From the NCBI RefSeq assembly GCF_051062515.1, contig NZ_JAMXEK010000003.1: a stretch of DNA of 64,000 nt; one strand, given 5' to 3'. A model generated the notes under the pieces. The model searched no databases and had not been told where the DNA came from. It saw only the letters and a list, made by a program, of their open reading frames with translations. Numbering within the stretch: position 1 is the first letter of the stretch; each line of letters begins with the position of its first letter. Positions 1 through 7,808 of this stretch are shown here, one piece after another. Source of the DNA: Aliarcobacter sp017996075 (GTDB taxonomy: Bacteria > Campylobacterota > Campylobacteria > Campylobacterales > Arcobacteraceae). Made by a program: the position numbers and the translations under genes.

Positions 1-361
1 CAAAATTTATTTTAAAATTTTTTTGTGAAAAATCACTATAAACAAAAGTAATTTTATCAACTCCTAGTTCATTTAAACTAGCTATATTTTCATAAATAGT
101 TTTTGGATCAACAATACACCAAGCAAGATGAATTTTTTTACTATTTTCAATAATTTTTTCTTCTTTTTTTAGAAGATTTAAAATTAAACTCTTTTTATCG
201 ATTTGAGATATTTTATAAGAATACAAAAAATCATCTTCTAAGTTTCTAAAATCTAAAATATCATCAAGCTTATGTCGTCTTGCTTTTATTATATAGTTAT
301 AATTCTCATCTTCAATTTTTAGAAGCTCATTTTTGGCATTTTTATCATATATAAACTGCAT
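1..361 (-). CDS. rsmE: 16S rRNA (uracil1498-N3)-methyltransferase, 5' part only
   Basis: The gene runs off the left edge of the window; the first 120 codons are present. RsmE methylates N3 of U1498 in 16S rRNA of the assembled 30S subunit. The start MQFIYDKNA, followed by an ARRHKLDDILDFRN stretch near residues 28-41, is the PUA-like N-terminal domain of the family. The HLAWCIVDPKT segment leads into the SPOUT methyltransferase fold, whose knot and SAM site lie outside the window. The ATG shares its A with the TAA stop of the membrane-protein gene upstream (TAATG), which suggests translational coupling. Confidence 0.85.
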   Translation of the reverse strand, partial: MQFIYDKNAKNELLKIEDENYNYIIKARRHKLDDILDFRNLEDDFLYSYKISQIDKKSLILNLLKKEEKIIENSKKIHLAWCIVDPKTIYENIASLNELGVDKITFVYSDFSQKNFKINF

Positions 362-765
362 TAGAATACTTTGCTAATAATATATACAAAAAATAAAACT
401 GTAATTTCAATAATATAAATCTTCTTTGCATAAATATAAAAATCATCTTGAAGTTTTGTATCAGCAGCTTTTATAACTCTTTGTTTTTTATATCTTTTTA
501 TCTCAATTACAAGTAAAAATATTGAAGTTGGTATCATTAATGCTATTGTAAAACTAAATTGTTGAGCATAAAAAGCAACTATTGTTCCCGTATAAATTAC
601 TACAGCATTGCTCAAATGATATATTGGTGTCATAAATTTTAATCTTTTTGCCAAAGATATAAAATCTTTTTTTGTCACAATAGAGTATAAATTAAATAAC
701 ATAATTCCTAAAAAAATATATATCGCATAAATATGAGTTGTTATCGCACTTTGCATTAGTTCCAT
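361..765 (-). CDS. Small polytopic inner-membrane protein of unknown function
   Basis: This 134-residue protein has about four hydrophobic helices (roughly residues 10-28, 45-66, 70-88 and 114-132), with a basic loop KRYKKQR between the third and fourth. No catalytic motif is visible and I do not recognise a characterised family. It is the first gene of a two-gene unit with rsmE (TAATG overlap). That pairing may only reflect shared transcription. A TATAAT box lies 34 bases upstream of its ATG. The coding call is supported by its codon pattern, the tight overlap and the promoter. Confidence 0.75.
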   Translation of the reverse strand: MELMQSAITTHIYAIYIFLGIMLFNLYSIVTKKDFISLAKRLKFMTPIYHLSNAVVIYTGTIVAFYAQQFSFTIALMIPTSIFLLVIEIKRYKKQRVIKAADTKLQDDFYIYAKKIYIIEITVLFFVYIISKVF

Positions 766-798
766 ATTAAGTTTATCTCACTTTTAAAAATTTTTGCT

Positions 799-804
799 AT
801 TATA
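799..804 (-). promoter_or_regulatory. -10 box for the membrane protein-rsmE unit
   Basis: A perfect TATAAT on the minus strand lies 34 bases before the ATG at 765. The expected start of transcription is near 792. It faces away from the queC promoter, so the gap 766-876 is a divergent promoter region. Confidence 0.5.
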
Positions 805-811
805 TCCAACT

Positions 812-817
812 TATAAT
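812..817 (+). promoter_or_regulatory. -10 box for queC-queD-queE
   Basis: A perfect TATAAT on the plus strand gives a leader of about 50 bases before the queC ATG at 877. No clear -35 box is visible, as is usual for housekeeping promoters in Campylobacterota. A second weaker candidate (TACAAT) lies closer to the gene. Confidence 0.45.
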
Positions 818-876
818 AAGTTTATATTTTTCAATATTTTCATACATTTTTATACAATATAAGGATTTTTTAGTTT

Positions 877-1563
877 ATGAATCAAAATTTTAATAAAAAA
901 GCAGTCGTAATATTAAGTGGTGGAATGGATTCCGCTTTAAGCTCTTATATCGCAAAAAACAGTGGTTATGAATTAATAGCAATTCACTTTAACTATGGTC
1001 AAAGAACTCAAGATAGAGAATTAAAGGCATTTAGAGATATTTGTAAAGAGTTAAATGTTTTAAATAAATATGAGATTGATATTCCATTTTTTTCTCAAAT
1101 TGGAGCTAGTGCATTAACTGATAAAAATATAGATGTTCCAGTAGATGGGATTGAAAAAGGTGTTGTTCCAATTACTTATGTTCCATTTAGAAATGGAATA
1201 TTTTTAAGTATCGCAAGTGCTATTGCTGAAAAAGAAGAGGCAAGTGCTATGTATATTGGAGTTGTAGAAGAGGACAGTTCTGGTTATCCAGATTGTAGTG
1301 ATAGTTTTATTCAAAATATGCAAAAAGCTATAAATGAAGGTACAAAAGAGAATACAAAAATAGAGATTATAACTCCTCTTGTTCATTTAAGTAAAGCTGA
1401 AATTGTAACAGAAGCAATAAAATTAAATGTTCCACTAGAACTTACTTGGTCTTGCTATAAAGAGGAGATTGAAGCTTGTGGAGTTTGTGACTCTTGCAGG
1501 CTTAGATTAAATGGATTTAAAGAAGCAAATCAAAAAGATTTAATACCTTACAAGGAGAGTTGA
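877..1563 (+). CDS. queC: 7-cyano-7-deazaguanine (preQ0) synthase
   Basis: QueC converts 7-carboxy-7-deazaguanine to preQ0 using ATP and ammonia, a late step in queuosine precursor synthesis. The PP-loop SGGMDS is at residues 14-19. Four cysteines near the C-terminus (C193, C201, C204, C207) form the family's zinc site. The length of 228 residues is normal. The gene starts an operon: the queD ATG begins 1 base after its TGA, and queE overlaps queD. AAGGA sits 15-20 bases upstream of the ATG. Confidence 0.96.
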   Translation: MNQNFNKKAVVILSGGMDSALSSYIAKNSGYELIAIHFNYGQRTQDRELKAFRDICKELNVLNKYEIDIPFFSQIGASALTDKNIDVPVDGIEKGVVPITYVPFRNGIFLSIASAIAEKEEASAMYIGVVEEDSSGYPDCSDSFIQNMQKAINEGTKENTKIEIITPLVHLSKAEIVTEAIKLNVPLELTWSCYKEEIEACGVCDSCRLRLNGFKEANQKDLIPYKES

Positions 1564-1564
1564 A

Positions 1565-2092
1565 ATGTGGGAAATTTCAAAAGAGTTTGATTTTTGTTAT
1601 GGACATAGAGTTTGGTCACAATCATTAAATGTTGAATTTTCACTTGATAGCTGTCTTATGTGTAGGCATCTTCATGGGCACCAAGGTAAGGTAATTGTAT
1701 ATCTAAAGTCTGATACTCTAAAAAGTGGAATGGTTACAGATTTTAAACACTTAAATTGGTTTAAAAAGTTTTTAGATGATGTAATTGATCACAAATTTAT
1801 TATTGATATAAATGATCCACTTTTTTCAACACTTATTCCAAATGTAGATAAAAAAGATTTGATTAGCTTTAAAGAAGATTACAAAACATTAGACCTAACA
1901 AATTTTAAAAATGAACTGCTAGAGCTTTATGAGAGTTATATTATTGTAGATTTTGTACCAACAAGTGAGAATATTTCAGCTTGGCTTTTAAAAATTGTTC
2001 AAAATAAAATGGATAAATTAAGTATAAAAGTTTCAAAAATAGAGTTTTTGGAAACTCCAAAGAGTAAAAGTACTTTTTATGCTAGAAGTTAA
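1565..2092 (+). CDS. queD: 6-carboxy-5,6,7,8-tetrahydropterin synthase
   Basis: QueD makes 6-carboxytetrahydropterin from dihydroneopterin triphosphate, the step before QueE. The zinc histidines H14 (FCYGHRVW) and H37/H39 (CRHLHGHQ) and the likely catalytic C33 are all present. At 175 residues it is longer than the compact ~120-residue enzymes; the extra length is a middle segment around residues 85-125, which I take to be a lineage feature. A strong AAGGAGA site lies in the end of queC. The last 14 bases overlap queE. Confidence 0.93.
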   Translation: MWEISKEFDFCYGHRVWSQSLNVEFSLDSCLMCRHLHGHQGKVIVYLKSDTLKSGMVTDFKHLNWFKKFLDDVIDHKFIIDINDPLFSTLIPNVDKKDLISFKEDYKTLDLTNFKNELLELYESYIIVDFVPTSENISAWLLKIVQNKMDKLSIKVSKIEFLETPKSKSTFYARS

Positions 2093-2843
2093 TGAGATTT
2101 TTGGACCAACAATTCAAGGAGAGGGAAAATTAATTGGCTCTCCTTCAATTTTTATTAGGTTTGGAAAATGTAACTTTAAATGTGTTGGATTTAATGTAGA
2201 GTATGAAACTCCAAGTGGAGTTAAAAAGTGTGCTTGTGACTCATATTACGCTGTTGATATGGAGTTTAAAGATAGTTGGAAAAGTTATGAAAATCATCTT
2301 GATATAGTAAATATTACTAATAAACTTCTTGAAAATTATAGTTATAAAAATAGTGTTGATGTAGTAATTACAGGTGGTGAGCCACTTTTATATTGGAATA
2401 ATCAAGAGTTTCAAAATCTGATAAAACATTATATTAATAAAAATCAAAGAGTGACTATTGAAACAAATGGATCTTTAAATATAGATTTTCAAGAAGAGTA
2501 TCAAAAAAATATTCTATTTTCAATGAGTGTAAAATTAAGTAACTCTTTGGAGCCTTTAAAAAAAAGAGTTAATAAATCAACATTAACAAAAATCCTACAA
2601 AATACAAAAGAGTCTTATCTTAAATTTGTAATTGGTGATGATTTTTTAGAAAATGCAATAGTTGAAATTGAAGATATATTAAAAAATATTCCACAATGTG
2701 AAGTCTATTTAATGCCTCTTGGAGATAATTCAAAAACTATTGATGATAATTCAAAAGAGGTTGTAAATCTATCAATTAAATATGGATTTAAATACTCTGA
2801 TAGATTACATATTAGATTATGGGACAATAAAAGAGGAGTTTAA
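2079..2843 (+). CDS. queE: 7-carboxy-7-deazaguanine synthase (radical SAM)
   Basis: QueE is a radical-SAM enzyme that contracts carboxytetrahydropterin to 7-carboxy-7-deazaguanine. The family signature EIFGPTIQGEG is at the N-terminus and the SAM-binding TGGEP is near residues 106-110. The cluster cysteines are unusually spaced: C-x3-C is followed by a loop of 17 residues before the CDS cysteine, with one more cysteine two residues ahead of that. QueE families are known to vary at this loop. The ATG lies inside queD (14-base overlap), so the two genes are probably translationally coupled. Confidence 0.92.
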   Translation: MLEVNEIFGPTIQGEGKLIGSPSIFIRFGKCNFKCVGFNVEYETPSGVKKCACDSYYAVDMEFKDSWKSYENHLDIVNITNKLLENYSYKNSVDVVITGGEPLLYWNNQEFQNLIKHYINKNQRVTIETNGSLNIDFQEEYQKNILFSMSVKLSNSLEPLKKRVNKSTLTKILQNTKESYLKFVIGDDFLENAIVEIEDILKNIPQCEVYLMPLGDNSKTIDDNSKEVVNLSIKYGFKYSDRLHIRLWDNKRGV

Positions 2844-2857
2844 TATAATTAAAATAT

Positions 2858-2866
2858 TGTTATAAT
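2858..2866 (+). promoter_or_regulatory. Extended -10 promoter for fabG
   Basis: TGtTATAAT is an extended -10 element 33 bases before the fabG ATG. Another TATAAT sits at 2844-2849. The placement directly after queE suggests that the fatty-acid genes have their own promoter. Confidence 0.5.
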
Positions 2867-2899
2867 AAACAATTATGTAAAAAAATAAAAAGGTAAAAT

Positions 2900-3643
2900 A
2901 TGAAATTTAGTGGAAAAAATGTTTTAATAACAGGAGCTAGTAAAGGTATAGGAGCAGAAATTGCAAAAAATCTAGCAAGTTATGGTTTAAAAGTTTGGAT
3001 AAACTATAGAAGTAAGATTGAAGAAGCAGAAACTATAAAAGAACAAATTGAGAAAGCTGGAGGAACAGCAGCAATTATAAAAGCTGATGTATCAATAGAA
3101 GAACAATTTATAGCAGCTATTAAAACAATTGTTGAAAGTGATGGAGAGTTGGCATATTTGGTAAATAATGCTGGAATAACAAAAGATAAACTAGCTCTTA
3201 AAATGAGTGTTGAAGATTTTACATCTGTGATTGATGCGAATCTTACTTCAGCATTTATTGGTTGTAGAGAGTTTTTCAAACAAAGAGGTAAAAAAGGTTT
3301 TGGAGCTGTTGTAAATATATCTTCAATTGTAGGAGAGATGGGAAATGCTGGTCAAGCAAACTATTCAGCTTCAAAAGGTGGATTAAATGCTATGACAAAA
3401 TCATTTGCAAAAGAAGCAGCTAGTAGAAATATTAGATACAATGCAATAACTCCAGGATTTATTCAAACAGATATGACAGATTTATTAAAAGCTGAAGTAA
3501 AAGCTGATTACGAAAAAAATATTCCTCTTTCAAGATTTGGAAATCCAAGTGAAATTGCAGATGCAGTAGCATTTTTACTAAGTGACCACTCATCTTATAT
3601 TACAGGTGAAATACTAAAAGTAAATGGTGGATTATACGTTTAA
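2900..3643 (+). CDS. fabG: 3-oxoacyl-[acyl-carrier-protein] reductase
   Basis: FabG reduces 3-ketoacyl-ACP with NADPH in the fatty-acid elongation cycle. It is a short-chain dehydrogenase: the cofactor motif TGASKGIG is at residues 11-18, NNAG at 89-92, and the catalytic S142, Y155 and K159 are all present. The length of 247 residues is typical. AAAAAGG precedes the ATG. The gene is followed by acpP, fabF and accA in the same direction, so it belongs to a fatty-acid cluster, although acpP has its own strong promoter. Confidence 0.96.
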   Translation: MKFSGKNVLITGASKGIGAEIAKNLASYGLKVWINYRSKIEEAETIKEQIEKAGGTAAIIKADVSIEEQFIAAIKTIVESDGELAYLVNNAGITKDKLALKMSVEDFTSVIDANLTSAFIGCREFFKQRGKKGFGAVVNISSIVGEMGNAGQANYSASKGGLNAMTKSFAKEAASRNIRYNAITPGFIQTDMTDLLKAEVKADYEKNIPLSRFGNPSEIADAVAFLLSDHSSYITGEILKVNGGLYV

Positions 3644-3675
3644 AGTTTATCTTTAAACTATAATTTCTTCAAATT

Positions 3676-3696
3676 AAAAAGTTTTTAAAACTTTTT
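3676..3696. other. 21-bp A/T palindrome against the acpP promoter
   Basis: AAAAAGTTTT-T-AAAACTTTTT is a perfect inverted repeat with a one-base centre. It ends at the base before the extended -10 of acpP. It could end fabG transcripts (its right arm is a T-run) or be a protein-binding site over the -35 region. The sequence alone does not decide. Confidence 0.45.
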
Positions 3697-3705
3697 TGCT
3701 ATAAT
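3697..3705 (+). promoter_or_regulatory. Strong extended -10 promoter for acpP
   Basis: TGCTATAAT preceded by a T-run is the classic strong housekeeping promoter form in Campylobacterota. It lies 29 bases before the acpP ATG, and AAAGGA is properly spaced ahead of the start. Confidence 0.65.
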
Positions 3706-3734
3706 TTTGGGACAATTTTATTAAAGGAATTAAA

Positions 3735-3965
3735 ATGGCATTATTAGATGATGTAAAAGCTGTTGTTGTTGATCAATTAGATTGCGATCCAGCTGAAGTA
3801 AAAGAAGATTCAAAGTTCATTGAAGACTTAGGAGCAGACTCACTAGATGTTGTGGAGCTTGTAATGGCTTTAGAAGAGAAATTTGATATCGAAATCCCTG
3901 ATGAAGAAGCTGAAAAAATATTAACTGTTGGTGATGCAATATCATATATTGAAAACAACAAATAG
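3735..3965 (+). CDS. acpP: Acyl carrier protein
   Basis: This small acidic protein (76 residues) carries growing acyl chains on a phosphopantetheine arm. The attachment serine is S36 in the DSLDVVELV motif. Helix 2 and the acidic EEKFDIEIPDEEAE segment match the family closely. It is flanked by fabG and fabF as in many bacteria. A strong extended -10 promoter and a hairpin on each side suggest it is expressed at a higher level than its neighbours. Confidence 0.98.
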   Translation: MALLDDVKAVVVDQLDCDPAEVKEDSKFIEDLGADSLDVVELVMALEEKFDIEIPDEEAEKILTVGDAISYIENNK

Positions 3966-3979
3966 TTTTTTCTTTTTTT

Positions 3980-4004
3980 AGATAAAAGAGTCTCTCTTTT
4001 ATCT
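3980..4004 (+). terminator. Hairpin after acpP
   Basis: AGATAAAAGAG / CTCTTTTATCT form an 11-bp stem with loop TCT, followed by a T-rich stretch. It probably ends or attenuates acpP transcripts before fabF. Confidence 0.65.
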
Positions 4005-4074
4005 ATTTGTTTTTATTATTGAGTTTTTGGTTTAAAAATTGAATAGTTTAAATAAAATATTGGAGCATTATTAG

Positions 4075-5334
4075 ATGAAAAGAGTTGTTATTACAGGATT
4101 AGGTACTATAAATTCTACTGGACATAGTGTAAACGAATCTTTTGATGCCGTTGTAAACGGTGTTTGCGGAATTGATAAAATTACACTGTTTGATACAACT
4201 GATTTTTCAGTACAAATTGCAGGAGAAGTTAAAAACTTTGATCCTGAAACTGTTATGGATAAAAAAGAAGTGAAAAAAGCTGATAGATTTATTCAATTAG
4301 GAATAAAAGCAGCTTTAGAAGCTATGATTGATAGTGGTTTTGTTACAAGTGAAAACAAAAAAGTAGATGATTCAATAGCAAATAGATTTGGAATAATTTC
4401 AGGTTCTGGAATTGGTGGATTAAGTACAATCCAAAAAAATTCTACAATTTGTGATACAAAAGGTTCTAGAAAAATATCTCCATTTTTTATACCATCATCT
4501 TTAGCAAATATGCTAAGTGGATTTATCTCTATTGAACACAACTTAAAAGGTCCATCTTTAAGTCATGTTACTGCTTGTGCTGCTTCAACTCATGCATTAA
4601 GTGATGCTATGAAAACAATTGTTTTAGGTGGAGCTGAAAGAATTTTAGTTGTTGGTGCTGAAAGTGCTGTTTGTGGTGCTGGAGTTGGTGGATTTGCTGC
4701 CATGAAAGCATTATCAACACGAAATGATAACCCTAAAAAATCTTCAAGACCTTTTGATATAGATAGAGATGGTTTTGTAATGGGAGAAGGTGCTGGTGCT
4801 TTAGTTGTTGAAACTCTGGATAGTGCAATAGCTAGAAATGCAAAAATTTATTGTGAGATTATTGGATTTGGAGAGAGTGGTGATGCAAATCATATCACTT
4901 CACCTGTAATGGACGGTCCATTAAGAGCTATGAGAGCTGCATTTGAAATGGCAAAAGATTTAACTGGAGAGTATCCAAAAATTGACTATATAAATACTCA
5001 TGGAACTTCAACTCCTGTTGGAGATAAAAATGAGACAGCGGCAATCAAAGAACTTTTTGGTGGAAAAGAGAAATGTCCTCCTGTATCATCAACAAAAGGT
5101 CAAATTGGTCATTGTTTAGGTGCAGCTGGAGCTATTGAAGCTATTATGGCAATTAAAGCTTTAAATGAAGGTATTATTCCTCCTACAATAAATGTTGAAA
5201 ACCAAGATCCAGAATGCGATTTGGATGTTGTTCCAAATGTTGCTAGAAAAGTTGATTTAATAACTGTTATGAGTAACAATTTTGGTTTTGGTGGAACAAA
5301 CGGTTCAGTAATTTTTAAAAAATTTACAAAATAA
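4075..5334 (+). CDS. fabF: 3-oxoacyl-[acyl-carrier-protein] synthase II
   Basis: FabF condenses malonyl-ACP with acyl-ACP in chain elongation. The Cys-His-His triad is visible: C168 in TACAAS, H309 in NTHGTST and H346 in GHCLGAAGA. The glycine-rich NNFGFGGTN motif lies near the C-terminus. The length of 419 residues is standard. GGAG lies about 9 bases before the ATG. The gene follows acpP and precedes accA, with a small hairpin between fabF and accA. Confidence 0.97.
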   Translation: MKRVVITGLGTINSTGHSVNESFDAVVNGVCGIDKITLFDTTDFSVQIAGEVKNFDPETVMDKKEVKKADRFIQLGIKAALEAMIDSGFVTSENKKVDDSIANRFGIISGSGIGGLSTIQKNSTICDTKGSRKISPFFIPSSLANMLSGFISIEHNLKGPSLSHVTACAASTHALSDAMKTIVLGGAERILVVGAESAVCGAGVGGFAAMKALSTRNDNPKKSSRPFDIDRDGFVMGEGAGALVVETLDSAIARNAKIYCEIIGFGESGDANHITSPVMDGPLRAMRAAFEMAKDLTGEYPKIDYINTHGTSTPVGDKNETAAIKELFGGKEKCPPVSSTKGQIGHCLGAAGAIEAIMAIKALNEGIIPPTINVENQDPECDLDVVPNVARKVDLITVMSNNFGFGGTNGSVIFKKFTK

Positions 5335-5345
5335 ATCTAAACCTT

Positions 5346-5367
5346 AAAGGGTATTATTACCCTTTTT
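5346..5367 (+). terminator. Hairpin with T-run between fabF and accA
   Basis: AAAGGGTA / TACCCTTT is an 8-bp stem with loop TTAT that runs into TTTTT. It looks like an intrinsic terminator or attenuator inside the cluster. The accA ribosome site AAGGA follows within 10 bases. Confidence 0.6.
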
Positions 5368-5381
5368 ATTAAGGAAAAATA

Positions 5382-6317
5382 TTGGCTACTTACTTAGAAT
5401 TTGAAGAAAAAATAAGAAAAATTGAAGAAGATATAATAATCGCAAAAACAAAAGCAGATGAACCTGCTGTTGAAATATTAAATAAAAAGTTAGATAAAGA
5501 AGTTGAAAAAACTTTTAAAAATTTAAATGATTATCAAAAACTTCAACTTGCGCGACATCCAGACCGTCCTTATGCACTTGATTATATAAATGCTCTTTTG
5601 TCAAATGCTTATGAAATTCATGGCGATAGACACTTTGTGGATGATAATGCAATTGTTTGTTATTTAGGTTTTATTGGAACTCAAAAAACTTTAATAATTG
5701 GTGAACAAAAAGGTCGTGGAACAAAAGAGAAGTTAAAAAGAAACTTTGGAATGCCTAGTCCTGAAGGTTATAGAAAAGCTTTAAGAGCTGCCATGATAGC
5801 AGAAAAATTTCAAATTCCTATTCTTATGTTAGTTGATACTCCCGGTGCATATCCAGGACTTGGAGCTGAAGAGAGAAATCAAAGTGAAGCAATTGCAAAA
5901 AATCTTTATGAATTTGCAAATCTTACAACTCCAACTGTTTCAGTTGTAATCGGAGAAGGTGGAAGCGGTGGAGCTTTAGCTATATCTATTGCTGATAAAC
6001 TTGCCATGATGAGATATTCTGTATACGCTGTTATTTCACCAGAAGGGTGTAGTGCTATTTTATGGAATGACCCATCAAAAGTTGAAACAGCAGCTCAAGC
6101 ACTTAAAATTACAGCTGAAAATCTAAAACAACAAAATCTAATAGATGATGTTGTAAATGAGCCTTTAATTGGTGCTCATAGAAATAAAGATGATGCTTAT
6201 ATGGCTTTAAGAGAGTATTTTTTAAACTCTGTTGAAGAGCTTAAAAAACTAACTCCAAAAGAGAGACAAGAGAAAAAGTATAAAAAAATTATGAATTTAG
6301 GATCTTTTTCTGAGTAA
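5382..6317 (+). CDS. accA: Acetyl-CoA carboxylase, carboxyltransferase subunit alpha
   Basis: AccA is half of the carboxyltransferase that makes malonyl-CoA, the first committed step of fatty-acid synthesis; the partner AccD is not in the window. The N-terminal LEFEEKIRKIEE helix, QLARHPDRPY, the LVDTPGAYPG core and EGGSGGALAI match the family. The length is 311 residues against about 319 in E. coli. The start is TTG at 5382, chosen because AAGGA lies 9 bases upstream and the protein begins at the usual place. Confidence 0.96.
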   Translation: MATYLEFEEKIRKIEEDIIIAKTKADEPAVEILNKKLDKEVEKTFKNLNDYQKLQLARHPDRPYALDYINALLSNAYEIHGDRHFVDDNAIVCYLGFIGTQKTLIIGEQKGRGTKEKLKRNFGMPSPEGYRKALRAAMIAEKFQIPILMLVDTPGAYPGLGAEERNQSEAIAKNLYEFANLTTPTVSVVIGEGGSGGALAISIADKLAMMRYSVYAVISPEGCSAILWNDPSKVETAAQALKITAENLKQQNLIDDVVNEPLIGAHRNKDDAYMALREYFLNSVEELKKLTPKERQEKKYKKIMNLGSFSE

Positions 6318-6321
6318 TAAG

Positions 6322-6348
6322 TAAGATAAACTTTTTTAGTTTATCTTA
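6322..6348. terminator. Hairpin between convergent accA and the HIT gene
   Basis: TAAGATAAACT / AGTTTATCTTA is an 11-bp stem with a T5 loop. It overlaps the stop codon of the HIT gene. It could end both convergent transcripts, although there is no long T-run outside the stem. Confidence 0.5.
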
Positions 6349-6690
6349 TAAATCGTTTTTGTCCCTAACCAATCTTCCAACTTTTTCACCACCAATTAAA
6401 TGAAAATGTAAGTGTGGAACTTCTTGTCCTCCATCATTTCCGATATTTGTAATCATTCTATAACCACTTTTATCTATTTTTAACTCTTTTGTAGCTTTTT
6501 TTATAAAACTACTTAAATCAGACATAATATCAGATGGAGTCTCTTCAAATGAATCATAATGAGATTTTGGAATTACTAAAACATGTACCTTTCTTGTAGG
6601 GTTTATATCATGAAAAGCCAAAAAATTATCATCTTCTAATACAATATTACTAGGTATCTCTTTATTTACAATTTTGCAAAAAATACACAT
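6346..6690 (-). CDS. HIT-family nucleotide hydrolase (HinT-like)
   Basis: The histidine triad HLHFHLIGG (H93, H95, H97) defines the family, which hydrolyses nucleoside phosphoramidates or related nucleotides. The N-terminal CIFCKIVNKEIPS and the FHDINPTRKVHVLVIPK stretch are typical of the HinT branch. The length of 114 residues is normal. C2 and C5 may help bind zinc as in some homologues. It is a single gene with its own promoter (TATAAT at 6717-6722) and an AAGGAG site. The physiological substrate cannot be told from sequence. Confidence 0.93.
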   Translation of the reverse strand: MCIFCKIVNKEIPSNIVLEDDNFLAFHDINPTRKVHVLVIPKSHYDSFEETPSDIMSDLSSFIKKATKELKIDKSGYRMITNIGNDGGQEVPHLHFHLIGGEKVGRLVRDKNDL

Positions 6691-6716
6691 ATTATCTCCT
6701 TGATTATTTATAATAA

Positions 6717-6722
6717 ATTATA
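6717..6722 (-). promoter_or_regulatory. -10 box for the HIT gene
   Basis: TATAAT on the minus strand is 27 bases before the ATG at 6690, with AAGGAG in the short leader. It is divergent from the pheS promoter. Confidence 0.5.
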
Positions 6723-6746
6723 ACCAAACTCTAATAAAAAATTAGG

Positions 6747-6752
6747 TATAAT
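6747..6752 (+). promoter_or_regulatory. -10 box for pheS-pheT
   Basis: TATAAT lies 64 bases upstream of the pheS TTG. The leader is short, with no visible Phe-rich leader peptide or T-box, so I see no attenuation signal. Confidence 0.45.
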
Positions 6753-6815
6753 CGCAACTTTAAGAGATTATAAATACATATTTTGTAAAAATAAATTAGA
6801 GATTAGGAATAAAAA

Positions 6816-7808
6816 TTGGAACTTTGGATAAAGAAAATCGAATCTGCTTCAACACTTGAAGAACTGGAGAGTTTAAGAGTTGATACCCTTGGAAAAAAGG
6901 GAGTTTTGACTATAGAATTTGCAAAAATGAAGGATATTCCAGCTGTTGATAAAAAATCATTTGCAGAAAATCTAAATAGACAAAAAGATCAAATAACAAA
7001 GGCTTTAGATAGCAAAAAAATAGAGCTTGAAATAATTGCTTTGGATAAAAAATTACAATTTGAAAAAATTGATGTTACAAAGTTTAATAACGAACTTAGC
7101 TGTGGTGCTGCTCACCCAGTTGCAGAAACTATGAATAGAATTATTAACTACTTTTTGAACCTTAATTTTACAGTTGAAGAGGGTCCACTAGTAGAAGATG
7201 ATTTTCATAATTTCCAAGCTTTAAACCTACCTGAATATCATCCAGCAAGAGACATGGCAGATACTTTTTATAACAAAGATTATACACTTTTAAGAACTCA
7301 TACTTCACCTGTTCAAATAAGAACAATGCTAAGTCAAAAAGCTCCTATAAGAATGATCGCTCCAGGAACTGTTTTTAGAAGAGATTTTGATATTACTCAC
7401 ACTCCAATGTTTCATCAAATTGAAGCTTTAGTTGTAGATGAAGCTGATAAAATCTCATTTGCAAACTTAAAACATGTTTTAGTTGAATTTTTACAACATA
7501 TGTTTGGGGAAGTTGAAGTTAGATTTAGACCATCATACTTCCCATTTACAGAACCATCAGCTGAAGTTGATATTTCATGTGTTTTTTGCAAAGGAAGCGG
7601 TTGTCGTGTATGTTCACAAACAGGGTGGCTTGAAGTTTTAGGATGTGGAGTTGTAGATCAAAATGTTTTTGATGCAGTTGGATATGAAAATAAATCAGGT
7701 TATGCATTTGGTTTAGGAATAGAAAGATTTGCTATGCTAATTCATAGTATTGGTGATTTAAGATCTCTATTTGAGAGCGATACAAGACTATTAGGACAAT
7801 TTAAATGA
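6816..7808 (+). CDS. pheS: Phenylalanyl-tRNA synthetase alpha subunit
   Basis: PheS carries the catalytic core of the class II synthetase that charges tRNA-Phe. The N-terminal coiled coil is followed by motif 2 around residues 170-200 (FRRDFDITHTPMFHQ) and motif 3 near the end (GLGIERFAM). The CVFCKGSGCRVC insert is common in bacterial PheS. The start is TTG at 6816 with AGGA about 8 bases upstream, giving 330 residues. Its stop overlaps the pheT start (ATGA), so the two subunits are coupled. Confidence 0.97.
   Translation: MELWIKKIESASTLEELESLRVDTLGKKGVLTIEFAKMKDIPAVDKKSFAENLNRQKDQITKALDSKKIELEIIALDKKLQFEKIDVTKFNNELSCGAAHPVAETMNRIINYFLNLNFTVEEGPLVEDDFHNFQALNLPEYHPARDMADTFYNKDYTLLRTHTSPVQIRTMLSQKAPIRMIAPGTVFRRDFDITHTPMFHQIEALVVDEADKISFANLKHVLVEFLQHMFGEVEVRFRPSYFPFTEPSAEVDISCVFCKGSGCRVCSQTGWLEVLGCGVVDQNVFDAVGYENKSGYAFGLGIERFAMLIHSIGDLRSLFESDTRLLGQFK

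Noticed and set aside
877..2843. queC-queD-queE as part of a 7-deazaguanine DNA-modification (dpd) island
   Set aside because: No dpd genes or restriction proteins are present, and tgt in the same window fits ordinary tRNA queuosine.
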